Shown here: piece by piece, positions 40,990-49,783 of the stretch
How the letters are laid out: each line of letters opens with the position of its first letter
Numbering within the stretch: position 1 is the first letter of the stretch
Source of the DNA: an uncultured Bacteroidales bacterium
GTDB lineage: Bacteria > Bacteroidota > Bacteroidia > Bacteroidales > Muribaculaceae
Assembly (NCBI GenBank): GCA_902772455.1
Contig: CACYAW010000001.1
Location: 31,001 to 95,000 of the forward strand
Length of the DNA stretch: 64,000 nucleotides
Direction: 5' to 3'
Translations under genes and position numbers: made by a program
The notes under the pieces: model-generated
Told to the model about the DNA's origin: nothing
Databases searched by the model: none
Seen by the model: only the letters and a program-made list of their open reading frames with translations

Positions 40990-43293
40990 TTATTCCTCGA
41001 TATGGCCGAATTGCTCATTCCACGGGGAACGGTCTTGATAGGACGAGATGGACGTCGAGGGAACATGCAGGGTGCGGTCGCTGTAGTCGCCCGATGGCAG
41101 CATGAAGGCGTCAGGCGATGTGGCGATTTGCGAGGGATCGGTAATGCCGCATACGACGTCTTTCAGGCCTGGGCAGTTGTTGAAGGCTTTGCGTCCGATG
41201 CGCGTCACGGCATTAGGGATGGATATCGAGTTGAGGAAAACGCATCCGTCAAAGGCGGCATAGCCGATGGCGGTGACTGTTGCCGGGATGACGGTGTTGC
41301 GGCAGCCGGCAATCAACGTGCCTGTGGCCGTCTCGATAATGGCGTTGCAGCCCTGGCGTGAATCGTAATGGTCATTACCGCCTGCAACCGTCACACTCGC
41401 AAGCGACGGGCACTCCCTGAATGCCGAGCTGCCTATCGAATTGACTGACTTGGGAATATGGATGGCGGTAAGCGAAAAACAACCGCGGAAAGCCGCCGTT
41501 CCGATGGACCGTACGGTCGCAGGAATGTTGATGGACTTGAGCAGGGTGCAGCCATAAAACTCATAGTCGCCGATCTCTGTGACCGTCTTGGGAAGACTGA
41601 TGCTCTCCAGTGAGCTGCATCCGCCAAAGGCCGCCTGGCCCAGCAATCTGACCGTGTTGGGGATCTCCAGGGTCCTAAGGGCCGAACATCCGCTGAATGC
41701 CGCGTCACCGATGTGCGTCACCGAGGTGGGGATGTTGATGCTGGAGAGCGAGGTGCACCCCATGAACGCATAGTCGCCGATAGAGGTCACCGATTTGGGA
41801 ATGCTGAGCGAAGTAAGCATGAAACACCCGCTGAAGGCATTGTCGCCAATCGTGGTAACCGTTGCGGGAATCACGGTGTTCATGCAACCGGCCACCAGGG
41901 TGCTCCTTGCAGTCTCGATGATGGCGTTACAGCTGTCTCGCGAGTCGTAGCGGGGATTACCGCTGGCCACGCTCATGCTGTGGATTGCCGGACAATGCTC
42001 GAATGCAAAAGCGCCAATGGACCGTACCGTGGCCGGTATCTCCACACGGTTGAGCGCTTTACACTCAAAGAATGCCGACGCGCCGATGCTGTTGAGGCCC
42101 ATGGGAAGGATGACGCTGCGCAGTTGGGTACATCCCCTGAAGGCATAATCGCCCACCGAGTCCACACCGACGGGAATATCGATGCTGGCGAGCATTGAAC
42201 ATCCCGAGAAGGCGTAGTCGCCAACAGCCTTGACCGAGGACGGGATGACAGTGTTGCGGCAGCCCGCTATCAATGTGTTTTCGCGGCTATCGATAATGGC
42301 GTTGCAGTCATCACGCGAGTCAAACCGCGGGTTGTCGCTGGCCACGCTCATGCTGGAGAGCGATGGGCAGTATTCAAAGGCCGAGTCGCCGATTCCCCTG
42401 ACGCTGCCGGGGATGTGAATCCCCCTGAGTGACGAGCAGCCGTAAAAAGCCTGGTAACCGATAACCTTGACCGAATTGGGGATGTTCACTCCGATGAGTG
42501 ACGAGCACCGGTAGAAGGCTTCAAAGCCGATTTCGGTCACCGAATTGGGGATATGAATGCTGGTGAGACCCGTGCAACAGTAGAAAGCCCAACCGCCGAT
42601 GGCCCTCACGCTGCCGGGTATGACGGACCTCTGGCAGCCGACAATCAATATGCTCCTTGCCGTTTCGATGATGGCATTGCAGCTGTCGCGGGAATCATAG
42701 ACGGGGTTGCCGTCATCCACGGTAATGGCAGTGAGCGAACTGCAGTTGCTGAACGATGCGCTGCCGATGCTCGTCACCGCACTCGGGATGTGGACGCTGC
42801 TGATGGATGTGCACCCCGAGAATGCGAACGAGCCGATTGTCGTGACCGTATCAGAAATCACCGGTTCGGTGACTTCCATCCCCTTCAAGAACAGGCGGTG
42901 GGCATGATAGCAGGGATTGGCCGTCTCCGATTCGAAGTCGATGCCGCACCAGCGGTCCAGATCGCTGATTTCCACGCTGTCAAGTGCCGTGCACCCCGCA
43001 AAGGCATGTTCCCCGATGGCGGTGACAGTGCGGGGGATGGTCACGCTAGTGAGGGCAGAGCAGTCGCGAAATGCAGCACGGTCGATGGCAACAACCGGGT
43101 AAACACTGTCATTGTGGCTGATGGACTCTGGGATGGACACATCGCCATAATAGGGATAGGTGCCGCTGGTGACAACGGCATGGCCGCCAGCGATATGATA
43201 GTATATGTTGCCGACTTCCAGGCTTTGCCCCGTGATGGAGCCTGGCAGCAGGAACGTCAGCAGCAGGATGGCGTATTGGATGAGCGGTTTCAT
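40990..43293 (-). CDS. BspA-type leucine-rich-repeat secreted protein (no dockerin)
   Basis: The start at 43293 gives a signal peptide (MKPLIQYAILLLTFLLPGSI); an earlier ATG at 43338 would overlap the promoter box. The 767-residue protein holds about two dozen LRR_5 units, interrupted by a recurring spacer of the form CNAIIETARSTLVAGC...TVIP at four places, which marks internal duplications of about 115 residues. It ends in a short beta region (TLHVPSTSISSYQDRSPWNE) without dockerin loops. A surface adhesin role is likely by family. Confidence 0.83.
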   Translation of the reverse strand: MKPLIQYAILLLTFLLPGSITGQSLEVGNIYYHIAGGHAVVTSGTYPYYGDVSIPESISHNDSVYPVVAIDRAAFRDCSALTSVTIPRTVTAIGEHAFAGCTALDSVEISDLDRWCGIDFESETANPCYHAHRLFLKGMEVTEPVISDTVTTIGSFAFSGCTSISSVHIPSAVTSIGSASFSNCSSLTAITVDDGNPVYDSRDSCNAIIETARSILIVGCQRSVIPGSVRAIGGWAFYCCTGLTSIHIPNSVTEIGFEAFYRCSSLIGVNIPNSVKVIGYQAFYGCSSLRGIHIPGSVRGIGDSAFEYCPSLSSMSVASDNPRFDSRDDCNAIIDSRENTLIAGCRNTVIPSSVKAVGDYAFSGCSMLASIDIPVGVDSVGDYAFRGCTQLRSVILPMGLNSIGASAFFECKALNRVEIPATVRSIGAFAFEHCPAIHSMSVASGNPRYDSRDSCNAIIETARSTLVAGCMNTVIPATVTTIGDNAFSGCFMLTSLSIPKSVTSIGDYAFMGCTSLSSINIPTSVTHIGDAAFSGCSALRTLEIPNTVRLLGQAAFGGCSSLESISLPKTVTEIGDYEFYGCTLLKSINIPATVRSIGTAAFRGCFSLTAIHIPKSVNSIGSSAFRECPSLASVTVAGGNDHYDSRQGCNAIIETATGTLIAGCRNTVIPATVTAIGYAAFDGCVFLNSISIPNAVTRIGRKAFNNCPGLKDVVCGITDPSQIATSPDAFMLPSGDYSDRTLHVPSTSISSYQDRSPWNEQFGHIEE

Positions 43294-43335
43294 TGTGATG
43301 AAGGTCGGTTTTTGCGTTAATCGCATTATTCCGTG

Positions 43336-43343
43336 CAAATTTA
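43336..43343 (-). promoter_or_regulatory. -7 box for the BspA gene at 43293
   Basis: TAAATTTG on the minus strand (43343-43336) is a perfect -7 box about 43 bases before the start codon. The rest of the 330-bp gap up to the amylase gene holds one plus-strand TAATTTTG (43534-43541), which may serve that gene, and no other recognisable element. Confidence 0.5.
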
Positions 43344-43623
43344 GCGATATTCAAGGAAAAATCAGTGGAAAAAGGTGGGAAATATCGGGTAGAGGGAACC
43401 CCAGCGCTCAGGATTGATGGGAAATGAAGATGCATTAGCGGCGGCATCAGCCACATGGGGGAAATGCAATCGTTTGCGCTGTTTTTTGAGAATGGTTGCT
43501 TGAAGAATTAAGCGCTAAGTGGATAGGAATCACTAATTTTGGGGACATCAAAGCAAATGCGGCTTTACGCCCAATCGCCATCGGAATAACCAAAAACAAA
43601 TTATTACTTTAAAGACCATAAAT

Positions 43624-46600
43624 ATGAAAAAAGCATCTACATTATTTTTTGCGCTTGTGATGTCGCTCCTGACATTGCAGGTGAGCGCCCAGATGTATAT
43701 CGTGGGCGATGGGCCGTTCGGTGGCTGGAATCCTGCCGGCGGTGTACGCATGACTGCCAAGGCCGACGGCACCTACTACCTGACGACGACGGTCAGCGGC
43801 AAGGTATATTTTGTGTTTGCCGACAATCAGGCCTCATCGCCTGACGATTGGGACACGTTCAACAACAACTACCGCTATGGCCCTCAAGGCAGTGACCAGG
43901 CGGTAACGGCCTTTGACACCTGGATACCGACCCAAAAGAGTGCGTCTGGCGCTTATTACTTCACGGGCAATGGCACGAGCTACACCTTCAAGTTTGACAC
44001 GATCAACAAGCGTTTCCTGATTTTCAACGAAGGTGGCGAGCCCGTCAATCCCTTGACCGGACACCTTTACATCCTGGGCGAAGCCAACGGCAACAGCTGG
44101 AACCCGAGCCAGGGCGTGGAGATGACCACTACCGACGGCAATGTGTTTACCACTCAGGTGACCTTCAATGGCGAGTGGTCCGAGGAGGATGCCAATGTGA
44201 GCTATTTCTCGTTCACGACCAAGCTGGCAGACAACAGCGATGACTGGGACGGCATTTTGCCTTACCGTCTCTCGCCCGTGAGCGAGGGCAACTACTGGGT
44301 GACCTCGTCAACGCTGGGCCAGACCATCCCCTTGAATTCTTTTGGCGAGGATGTGGATGTTTCCTTCCGTATCCCTGCAGGAACCTATAACATTACCGTC
44401 AACGTGAACGACCTCACTTGTGTCATCACGCGCCAGGGCGGTGGCGGCCCTGTCGCCGGCAAGGGCTGGCCCGCCAGGTATGGCGGCGTGATGCTGCAAG
44501 GCTTCTATTGGGACAGCTACAAGGCCACCAGGTGGAACACGCTGGCCGAGAATGCCCAGGAGCTGGGACAGTACTTTGACGTGGTGTGGGTGCCCAACTC
44601 GGGTAGCGTCGATGCCAATGGTTCTGCACAGAGCATGGGCTACATGCCCGTCTATTGGCTCAAGCACAACACCTGCTTTGGCACCGAGTCGCAGCTGCGT
44701 GAGATGATCTCGACTTTCCATGACCACAATACCAGCGTGCTCATGGATATGGTGATCAACCACAAGAGCGGCAAGAGCGGTTGGGTGGATTTCGCCAACG
44801 AGACCGTCACTGGCCCCGTCACTGGCGAGGAGTACAGCATGACGTGGTCACTGGCCGACATCTGCAAGAACGACGAGTGTTCGGGCTCGGGCTACACCCC
44901 CACGGGCGCTAACGACGAGGGCGAGAACTTTGACGGCAGCCGTGACCTGGACCACACCAGCGCCAACGTCCAGAAGAATGTCAAGACCTATCAGAAGTAC
45001 CTCATCGACGAGTTGGGTTACGACGGTTTCCGCTACGACATGTGCAAGGGTTATGCGGGCTACTATGTGGGCTTGTACAACCAGGCTAGCCAGCCGACGT
45101 TCTCGGTGGGCGAGTATTGGGACGGCAATGCCGAGACCCTGCGCTGGTGGCTCAATGAGACCAAGCAGGACGACCGCATCCAGACGGCCGTGTTTGACTT
45201 CGCCTTGAAGTACCCGATGCAGAGCGCCTTTGCCGGCGGCACCTGGAGCGCCCTCAACGATAAGGGCCTGGCTGCCGACAAGGACTACCAGCGCTACTCG
45301 GTCACCTTCGTCGATAACCACGACACGGGCCAAAACACCAACTATGACTGCCTCAAGACCAATGTCATGCCTGCCAATGCGTTTATCCTGGCCATGCCCG
45401 GAACACCCTGCATTTTCTACAAGCATTACTTGGTTTATGCCGATGAGATCAACAACTGCATCAAAGCACGCCGCGCTGCCGGTGTCCACAACCAGAGCGA
45501 CATCCTCACCCAGCAGGAAAGCAGTGGCGGTTACATCCTGGAGACCGAAGGCACCCGCGGCAACCTCTACCTGCAGGTGGGTGGCGCCGTCTTCAACGGC
45601 ACCCCTGCTGGTTACACCCTGGTCCAGGGCGGTGACGGATATAACCTGTTCATCAGCAACGGCATCGACTGGCAGCACGTGGGCAAGGATGGCAGCATCC
45701 TGGGCTATCCCGTTGTGAGCAAGCCGGCCGGCAACTATGTGGGCAACGTGTCGTTGACCGTCGCTCCCAGCAAGGGCGGCACGGTCCTCGTCTATACCAC
45801 CGACGGCAGTGAACCCACCGTCACCAGCGCGACCATCACCGCATCCACTGCCTTGTCGTTCAGCGAGAACACCACCCTCAAGGTGGGCGTGCTCAACGGC
45901 AATCAGGTCGAGAACGTCGAGAGCTACATCTATACCATCACCGACGCCGCCACCACCGGCATCAACGTCTATGTCAAGACCTCGATGGCCAATGCCTATA
46001 TCTGGGCCTGGTCCGGTGACGACAACCTGACGGGCGACAGCTGGCCTGGCAAGAAGATCAGCACGCTGGACAAAGTGACCGTCAACGACATCGAGTGGTA
46101 CTGTCTGCATGCCGATGCCGACGACATGAATGTCATTTTCAGCAATGGAGAATTTGGCTTCGAGAACCAGACGTCAGACATCCATGTGACCCGCGATGCG
46201 TTCTTCATCTATCCTAACAGCGACCTGTCAACTTACAAATACAGCGCTGCCGACACCTACCTCGACGTGACCGAGAAGTATGCCGGTGCCGGCGCTGCCA
46301 GCTTCGACAAGGTCTATGTGCTGGGTAACATCAACTCAACGGGGTGGGCACCCAACAACGGTATCGAGATGACCACGACCAACGGCGAGAAATATACCGC
46401 CACCATCAGTTTCGTCGATCCCTATGGCGGTTACAGCTACTTCAGCTTCACCACCGCGTTGGGTTCCTCTTGGGACGAGATTGCAGGCTACCGCATGGGT
46501 GCTACCAGCAACAATTTCCTCATCAACGAGGCGCGCCTGGGGACCAACCTCACCGTTGTGCCCGGCCAGAATTCCTTCAGGATTCCTGTGGGCAAGTATA

Positions 46601-46851
46601 ACCTGACCCTCTATCTGAGCCAGGGCATCCTTGTGGTCGAGAAGTGGACCGAGCCCGTACCCGTTGTCAGGGGCGATGTGGATAAGAACGGAATCATCAA
46701 CGTCAGTGACGTGACCGCTTTGATCGACTACCTGTTGACAGGCGATGCCTCTGAGATCAGTCTGGACAATGCCGATTGTGATGAGAACCACATCATCAAC
46801 ATCACCGACGTGACCGACCTCATCGACTTTATGATGTCCAACCACTGGTGA
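43624..46851 (+). CDS. Secreted multimodular GH13 alpha-amylase with SusE/F-type modules and dockerin
   Basis: The 1075-residue protein has a signal peptide, two SusE/F-like starch-binding modules (MYIVGDGPFGGWNPAGGV and LYILGEANGNSWNPSQGVEM), then a GH13 domain from about 285. Catalytic residues are Asp472 (DGFRYD), Glu497 (SVGEYW) and Asp567 (FVDNHD). A chitobiase-C-like domain (about 695-770, TTDGSEPTVTSA), a CBM26-like module (VYVKTSMANAYIWAW), a third SusE/F-like module and a dockerin pair (GDVDKNGIINVSDVTALID) follow. It should cut alpha-1,4-glucan at the cell surface. No SusC/SusD pair is nearby. Confidence 0.88.
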   Translation: MKKASTLFFALVMSLLTLQVSAQMYIVGDGPFGGWNPAGGVRMTAKADGTYYLTTTVSGKVYFVFADNQASSPDDWDTFNNNYRYGPQGSDQAVTAFDTWIPTQKSASGAYYFTGNGTSYTFKFDTINKRFLIFNEGGEPVNPLTGHLYILGEANGNSWNPSQGVEMTTTDGNVFTTQVTFNGEWSEEDANVSYFSFTTKLADNSDDWDGILPYRLSPVSEGNYWVTSSTLGQTIPLNSFGEDVDVSFRIPAGTYNITVNVNDLTCVITRQGGGGPVAGKGWPARYGGVMLQGFYWDSYKATRWNTLAENAQELGQYFDVVWVPNSGSVDANGSAQSMGYMPVYWLKHNTCFGTESQLREMISTFHDHNTSVLMDMVINHKSGKSGWVDFANETVTGPVTGEEYSMTWSLADICKNDECSGSGYTPTGANDEGENFDGSRDLDHTSANVQKNVKTYQKYLIDELGYDGFRYDMCKGYAGYYVGLYNQASQPTFSVGEYWDGNAETLRWWLNETKQDDRIQTAVFDFALKYPMQSAFAGGTWSALNDKGLAADKDYQRYSVTFVDNHDTGQNTNYDCLKTNVMPANAFILAMPGTPCIFYKHYLVYADEINNCIKARRAAGVHNQSDILTQQESSGGYILETEGTRGNLYLQVGGAVFNGTPAGYTLVQGGDGYNLFISNGIDWQHVGKDGSILGYPVVSKPAGNYVGNVSLTVAPSKGGTVLVYTTDGSEPTVTSATITASTALSFSENTTLKVGVLNGNQVENVESYIYTITDAATTGINVYVKTSMANAYIWAWSGDDNLTGDSWPGKKISTLDKVTVNDIEWYCLHADADDMNVIFSNGEFGFENQTSDIHVTRDAFFIYPNSDLSTYKYSAADTYLDVTEKYAGAGAASFDKVYVLGNINSTGWAPNNGIEMTTTNGEKYTATISFVDPYGGYSYFSFTTALGSSWDEIAGYRMGATSNNFLINEARLGTNLTVVPGQNSFRIPVGKYNLTLYLSQGILVVEKWTEPVPVVRGDVDKNGIINVSDVTALIDYLLTGDASEISLDNADCDENHIINITDVTDLIDFMMSNHW

Positions 46852-46909
46852 TGAGTTAAGCAAGTCTCCTTTTTCATGGCCGTTCCGTATTGTTTGTCAC
46901 TGTCACGTA

Positions 46910-46930
46910 TGTTGCGTTGTCAACGCAACA
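46910..46930. repeat. Perfect 21-bp inverted repeat
   Basis: tgttgcgttg and caacgcaaca are separated by a single T, so the palindrome is close to perfect. A one-base loop is unfavourable for an RNA hairpin of this register, so it could act either as a slightly opened terminator stem or as a DNA-binding site. It lies 58 bases after the amylase stop. Confidence 0.6.
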
Positions 46931-46994
46931 AGGCATGACAACAATGCAACACTTTTTCTCGGACGCTTAGTAAAATGGAGGACAAAGCCAACAC

Positions 46995-47030
46995 GGAGCG
47001 CAACCCACAGTAAGGGCTGCGCTCCTGTTT
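46995..47030 (+). terminator. Weak terminator hairpin downstream of the amylase
   Basis: ggagcgca (46995-47002) pairs with tgcgctcc (47018-47025) and is followed by tgtttta. The T run is short, so confidence is limited. Confidence 0.45.
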
Positions 47031-47059
47031 TAAACCACAACATGAATTCAAACCGCGCC

Positions 47060-47260
47060 CCCCCAACAAGAAACAAGAAACCAGAAAACAACTATGAGAC
47101 AAGAAAGCGCGGGACAAGAAAGCACGGAACAAAAGAGCGCGGATGCCAATTAGTTAAATTCGTTAAATTCGCCGACCTAAAAATCTTAGCGTCTTAGCGT
47201 GGGGCAAGAAACCGCGGTACAAGTAGCGCAGGACAAGAAAGCGACGTCAAGCTTCGCAGT
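47060..47260 (+). repeat. acaagaaagcgcgg-type degenerate repeats
   Basis: Imperfect 13-15 bp units built around acaagaaa and gcgcgg recur at least six times on both sides of an aattagttaaattcgttaaattcg motif (47148-47171) and a doubled cttagcgt (near 47186). The tract fills most of the gap before ruvC and shows no coding potential. Confidence 0.6.
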
Positions 47261-47309
47261 AGAGAAGAGTTTTGTGTCACCCTTTTTCTGCTTGAAGATA
47301 ATTTTTCAT

Positions 47310-47317
47310 TACCTTTG
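47310..47317 (+). promoter_or_regulatory. -7 box for ruvC
   Basis: TACCTTTG at 47310-47317 matches TAnnTTTG. It puts transcript initiation near 47323 and therefore supports the ATG at 47331 over those at 47319 or further upstream. Confidence 0.55.
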
Positions 47318-47330
47318 CATGCGAGAAACG

Positions 47331-47900
47331 ATGGACAAGAAGTACCAGAATATTATTATCGGTATCGACCCAGGCACCAATGTCATGGGGTATGCCTTGC
47401 TGGGCGTGAACGGTAAGCAGCCCGAACTCATCGTCATGGGCGTACTTCAGCTCAACCGCATGGAGGATCACTACATGAGGCTGCGGCACATCTATGAGCG
47501 CGTGAGCGGCGTTATCGACGAGTATCTGCCCGATGAGATGGCCATCGAGGCACCTTTCTATGGCAAGAACGTTCAGTCCATGCTCAAGTTGGGCCGTGCT
47601 CAAGGCGTCGCCATGGTTGCTGCCCTCAATCGCGAGATTCCCATTACTGAGTATGAGCCGCGCAAGATCAAAATGGCCATTACGGGCAATGGCGCCGCCA
47701 GCAAGGAACAGGTGGCGCTGATGCTGCAACGCACCCTCCACCTGGACGAGAGTCAGATGCCGCACCTGCTTGATGCCACCGATGCCCTGGCCGCCGCCCT
47801 GTGCCACTTCTATGAGCGCAGCAAGCCCTTCACCAGCAAGGGTGCCAAATCCTGGAAATCCTTTATCGCCCAGCACCCCGACCGTGTAAAAGGCCAGTAA
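47331..47900 (+). CDS. ruvC: Holliday junction resolvase RuvC
   Basis: RuvC cuts Holliday junctions moved by RuvAB. With the start at 47331 the protein has 189 residues, the usual size. Catalytic acidic residues are at Asp13 ([12 protein letters not shown]), the Glu in [11 protein letters not shown], and the C-terminal [12 protein letters not shown] cluster. [13 protein letters not shown] is also typical. Longer upstream readings run through the promoter box and the repeat tract and are not credible. Confidence 0.95.
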   Translation: MDKKYQNIIIGIDPGTNVMGYALLGVNGKQPELIVMGVLQLNRMEDHYMRLRHIYERVSGVIDEYLPDEMAIEAPFYGKNVQSMLKLGRAQGVAMVAALNREIPITEYEPRKIKMAITGNGAASKEQVALMLQRTLHLDESQMPHLLDATDALAAALCHFYERSKPFTSKGAKSWKSFIAQHPDRVKGQ

Positions 47901-47919
47901 CAGACGCACTCATGCAAAC

Positions 47920-47990
47920 AGCCCCGCTAGGGGCGGCCACGGCTTAGGCAGGGGTGTAGTGAGGCGAAGCCGAGCGCAACCCCTGCAATT
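47920..47990 (+). repeat. Interspersed palindromic repeat (copy B)
   Basis: The segment holds gccccgctaggggcg, then gcttaggcaggggtgta, an insert gaggcgaagccgagcgc, and caacccctgc. Its outer parts match 24637-24690; the insert resembles, in reverse orientation, the extra segment of the tandem unit at 24350. A further short palindrome, gccccatcggggc, follows at about 48007. It lies downstream of ruvC and may act as a terminator. Confidence 0.7.
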
Positions 47991-48048
47991 GAACACACCC
48001 ATTCAGGCCCCATCGGGGCGGCAGTGAGTGATAGAATAGTACAGGACG

Positions 48049-48155
48049 TCAAGGGTTATAGTAATCCTTGTTGTAGAAGTCGAGAAGTTCCTGGATATGT
48101 CGGTAGGCCTCGGCGGCAGGGCCGTCGGGGTCAAGTTCCATCGACTCAAGGTAAC
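48049..48155 (-). pseudogene. Displaced 3' fragment of the small TPR gene
   Basis: The last 34 codons (YLESMELDPDGPAAEAYRHI and on to the stop) repeat the end of the gene at 49427-49711. The DNA of 48053-48155 and 49431-49533 differs at about 6 of 103 positions, mostly at third codon positions. The fragment has no start of its own. It lies on the far side of the acyltransferase gene from the intact copy. Confidence 0.8.
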
Positions 48156-48384
48156 AACCTGTGAGGGTCACCCTATGGTCTGCCTGCCCGATGAATACTG
48201 TTGCAATTACTGCGAGATGGACAAGATGCTGCTTGGAAAGCATCATTCCAATGCGTCACCACCAGCCCCAATGGTCGGGCTGTGAAAATGCTCAATAAGT
48301 ATCAGAAGAATTGCAGGTTATGAAGTTGTGCTGTAGGTCCCGAAGAAAGATTGAAAGCGTGCTGTTCTGACGTCTGCCCAGGAT
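48156..48384. other. Junction DNA between TPR fragment and acyltransferase
   Basis: This segment has no recognised gene. A plus-strand frame continuing out of the fragment encodes Cys-rich sequence (CLPDEYCCNYCEMDKM) but has no start or family resemblance. It probably belongs to the inserted cargo. Confidence 0.3.
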
Positions 48385-49386
48385 TTATCGGCCTGTAATG
48401 AATCTCAAACGCGTTCTGATTACCAGCTCATTCAGGATGGTCAGGACGACTAGGGTGGCTATCAATAACAGACTGTTCTGCAATAAGCCATTCCAACCGC
48501 TATTCAGGTGAACAATACCCATCTTGTTACATAGCTTCAACATTGGCAACATGACGATGGGGTAATGCCAAGCATAGAATAAGAGCGAGTGTTTGCCAAT
48601 GTATCTGACAAAGGGAACACTCCAGCGTGCCGACAACAATACGATAAGTGATATCCCTATAAAAGCCGCGGTATAGGACAGCCATTCTTCTCTGAACAAG
48701 GAATCAAACAAGTCGATTTCGCGTCCCAGGAAATAATGGCTATTGAGCTGAGCCGTCAACACTGATGCTGCTGCCAAAATTAACATGACTAAAGCCAATG
48801 GCACTTTTTTCATCTTTCTTATCTGGTTCTCATCAATCCTTCCTTTCAGAAGATAACCACCATAGAAGAAAGGAGCGGCAACCATCGCCACATCACTATT
48901 CCAATATAAGCTAGTCACGCCATTTCGCCAAAGCATGACACCTGTCAATCCCAGCATTAAAGTAATGACTGCGCCAAGAATGCGGTTGGTGACATAGCGC
49001 ACTATGGGGTAGTACAGGAAGTGTAATACAATCAAGCAACCCAGGAACCATAGTGCAGAATGACGCTGCTGCAATAGATTGAGTTTCAGATGCTCCAGTA
49101 TTTGGCCAGTAGACAATGCGCCTTCAAACAGGAGTTCGGCAAGCAACATGGGTATGTAAAGGAACACATATGGAATGAGCATCCTCTTGACTTTTCCGGC
49201 GCTAAAATCAAGAAAATTGGATTTAATGTTAAAAAGGTAACCCGAAACGAAGAAGAACAGAGGCATGTGGAAGGAGTAAATCCAAACCATCAGTTCATTC
49301 ACATGGAGATGACCAATCAGCATAAGGATAATTCCGTACCCTTTTGCCATATCAATCCATCCTACTCGCTTCAGTGACTCCTTCAT
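48385..49386 (-). CDS. Acyltransferase family 3-type membrane protein
   Basis: The start at 49386 is chosen because the sequence before it on this frame is the out-of-frame reading of the TPR gene. The 333-residue protein has about ten membrane segments. KRVGWIDMAKGYGIILMLIG with HLHVNE (residues about 7-32) matches motif I of the acyltransferase-3/NodX-like family, and FHMPLFFFVSGYLF motif II. Members acetylate or succinylate surface polysaccharides. The gene has lower GC than its neighbours, and is bracketed by the duplicated TPR 3' end, so it was probably acquired. Confidence 0.8.
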   Translation of the reverse strand: MKESLKRVGWIDMAKGYGIILMLIGHLHVNELMVWIYSFHMPLFFFVSGYLFNIKSNFLDFSAGKVKRMLIPYVFLYIPMLLAELLFEGALSTGQILEHLKLNLLQQRHSALWFLGCLIVLHFLYYPIVRYVTNRILGAVITLMLGLTGVMLWRNGVTSLYWNSDVAMVAAPFFYGGYLLKGRIDENQIRKMKKVPLALVMLILAAASVLTAQLNSHYFLGREIDLFDSLFREEWLSYTAAFIGISLIVLLSARWSVPFVRYIGKHSLLFYAWHYPIVMLPMLKLCNKMGIVHLNSGWNGLLQNSLLLIATLVVLTILNELVIRTRLRFITGR

Positions 49387-49426
49387 GTGTAGTGAATGGT
49401 CAATGGTAAAAAAAGAGTCCGGTATT

Positions 49427-49711
49427 TTACGGATTATAGTAATCCTTGTTGTAGAAGTCGAGTAGTTCCTGGATGTGTCGGTATGCCTCGGCGGCAGGAC
49501 CGTCAGGGTCAAGTTCCATCGACTCAAGGTAACTGTTGAGTGCCATGCGCACGTTGCCTTGCTGGCGGTAGGCGTTACCGCGCAGGTAATAGGCGTTGGC
49601 GAGCGTTTCGCGTGAGACGCTCTTGTTTTCCACAATCTCGTTGGCGGCCTGAAGGGCCTCTTGTCCCTCGCTGCGGGACAGCATTTCTTTTATTTCTTGG
49701 ATGGTTTTCAT
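49427..49711 (-). CDS. Small TPR protein
   Basis: The 94-residue cytoplasmic protein has two TPR-like helix pairs (ETLANAYYLRGNAYRQQGNV, ALNSYLESMELDPDGP) and no signal peptide. The start at 49711 fits the -7 box at 49730-49723; an earlier ATG would overlap it. It may be an adaptor for protein contacts. Its 3' end is duplicated at 48053-48155. Confidence 0.75.
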   Translation of the reverse strand: MKTIQEIKEMLSRSEGQEALQAANEIVENKSVSRETLANAYYLRGNAYRQQGNVRMALNSYLESMELDPDGPAAEAYRHIQELLDFYNKDYYNP

Positions 49712-49722
49712 ATTTCTGGATG

Positions 49723-49760
49723 CAAAATTAACCATTGTGCGTGAAAAACCATTATCTTTG
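49723..49760. promoter_or_regulatory. Divergent -7 boxes for the TPR gene and hydE
   Basis: TAATTTTG on the minus strand (49730-49723) and TATCTTTG on the plus strand (49753-49760) are both full matches to TAnnTTTG. They lie back to back with about 22 bases between, so the two promoters share DNA. The plus-strand box decides the hydE start at 49784. Confidence 0.55.
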
Positions 49761-49783
49761 TGCCAAATAATTCACGTTTTGTC

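Noticed and set aside
40990-43293. Regularly spaced DNA repeats, first considered as CRISPR-like
   Set aside because: They are in-frame LRR codons of a BspA protein, with about 69-bp periodicity and variable sequence; no CRISPR array is present in the window.
48097-48285. Short plus-strand frame with many Cys
   Set aside because: It begins inside the antisense of the TPR fragment and matches no known family; recorded only as junction DNA.
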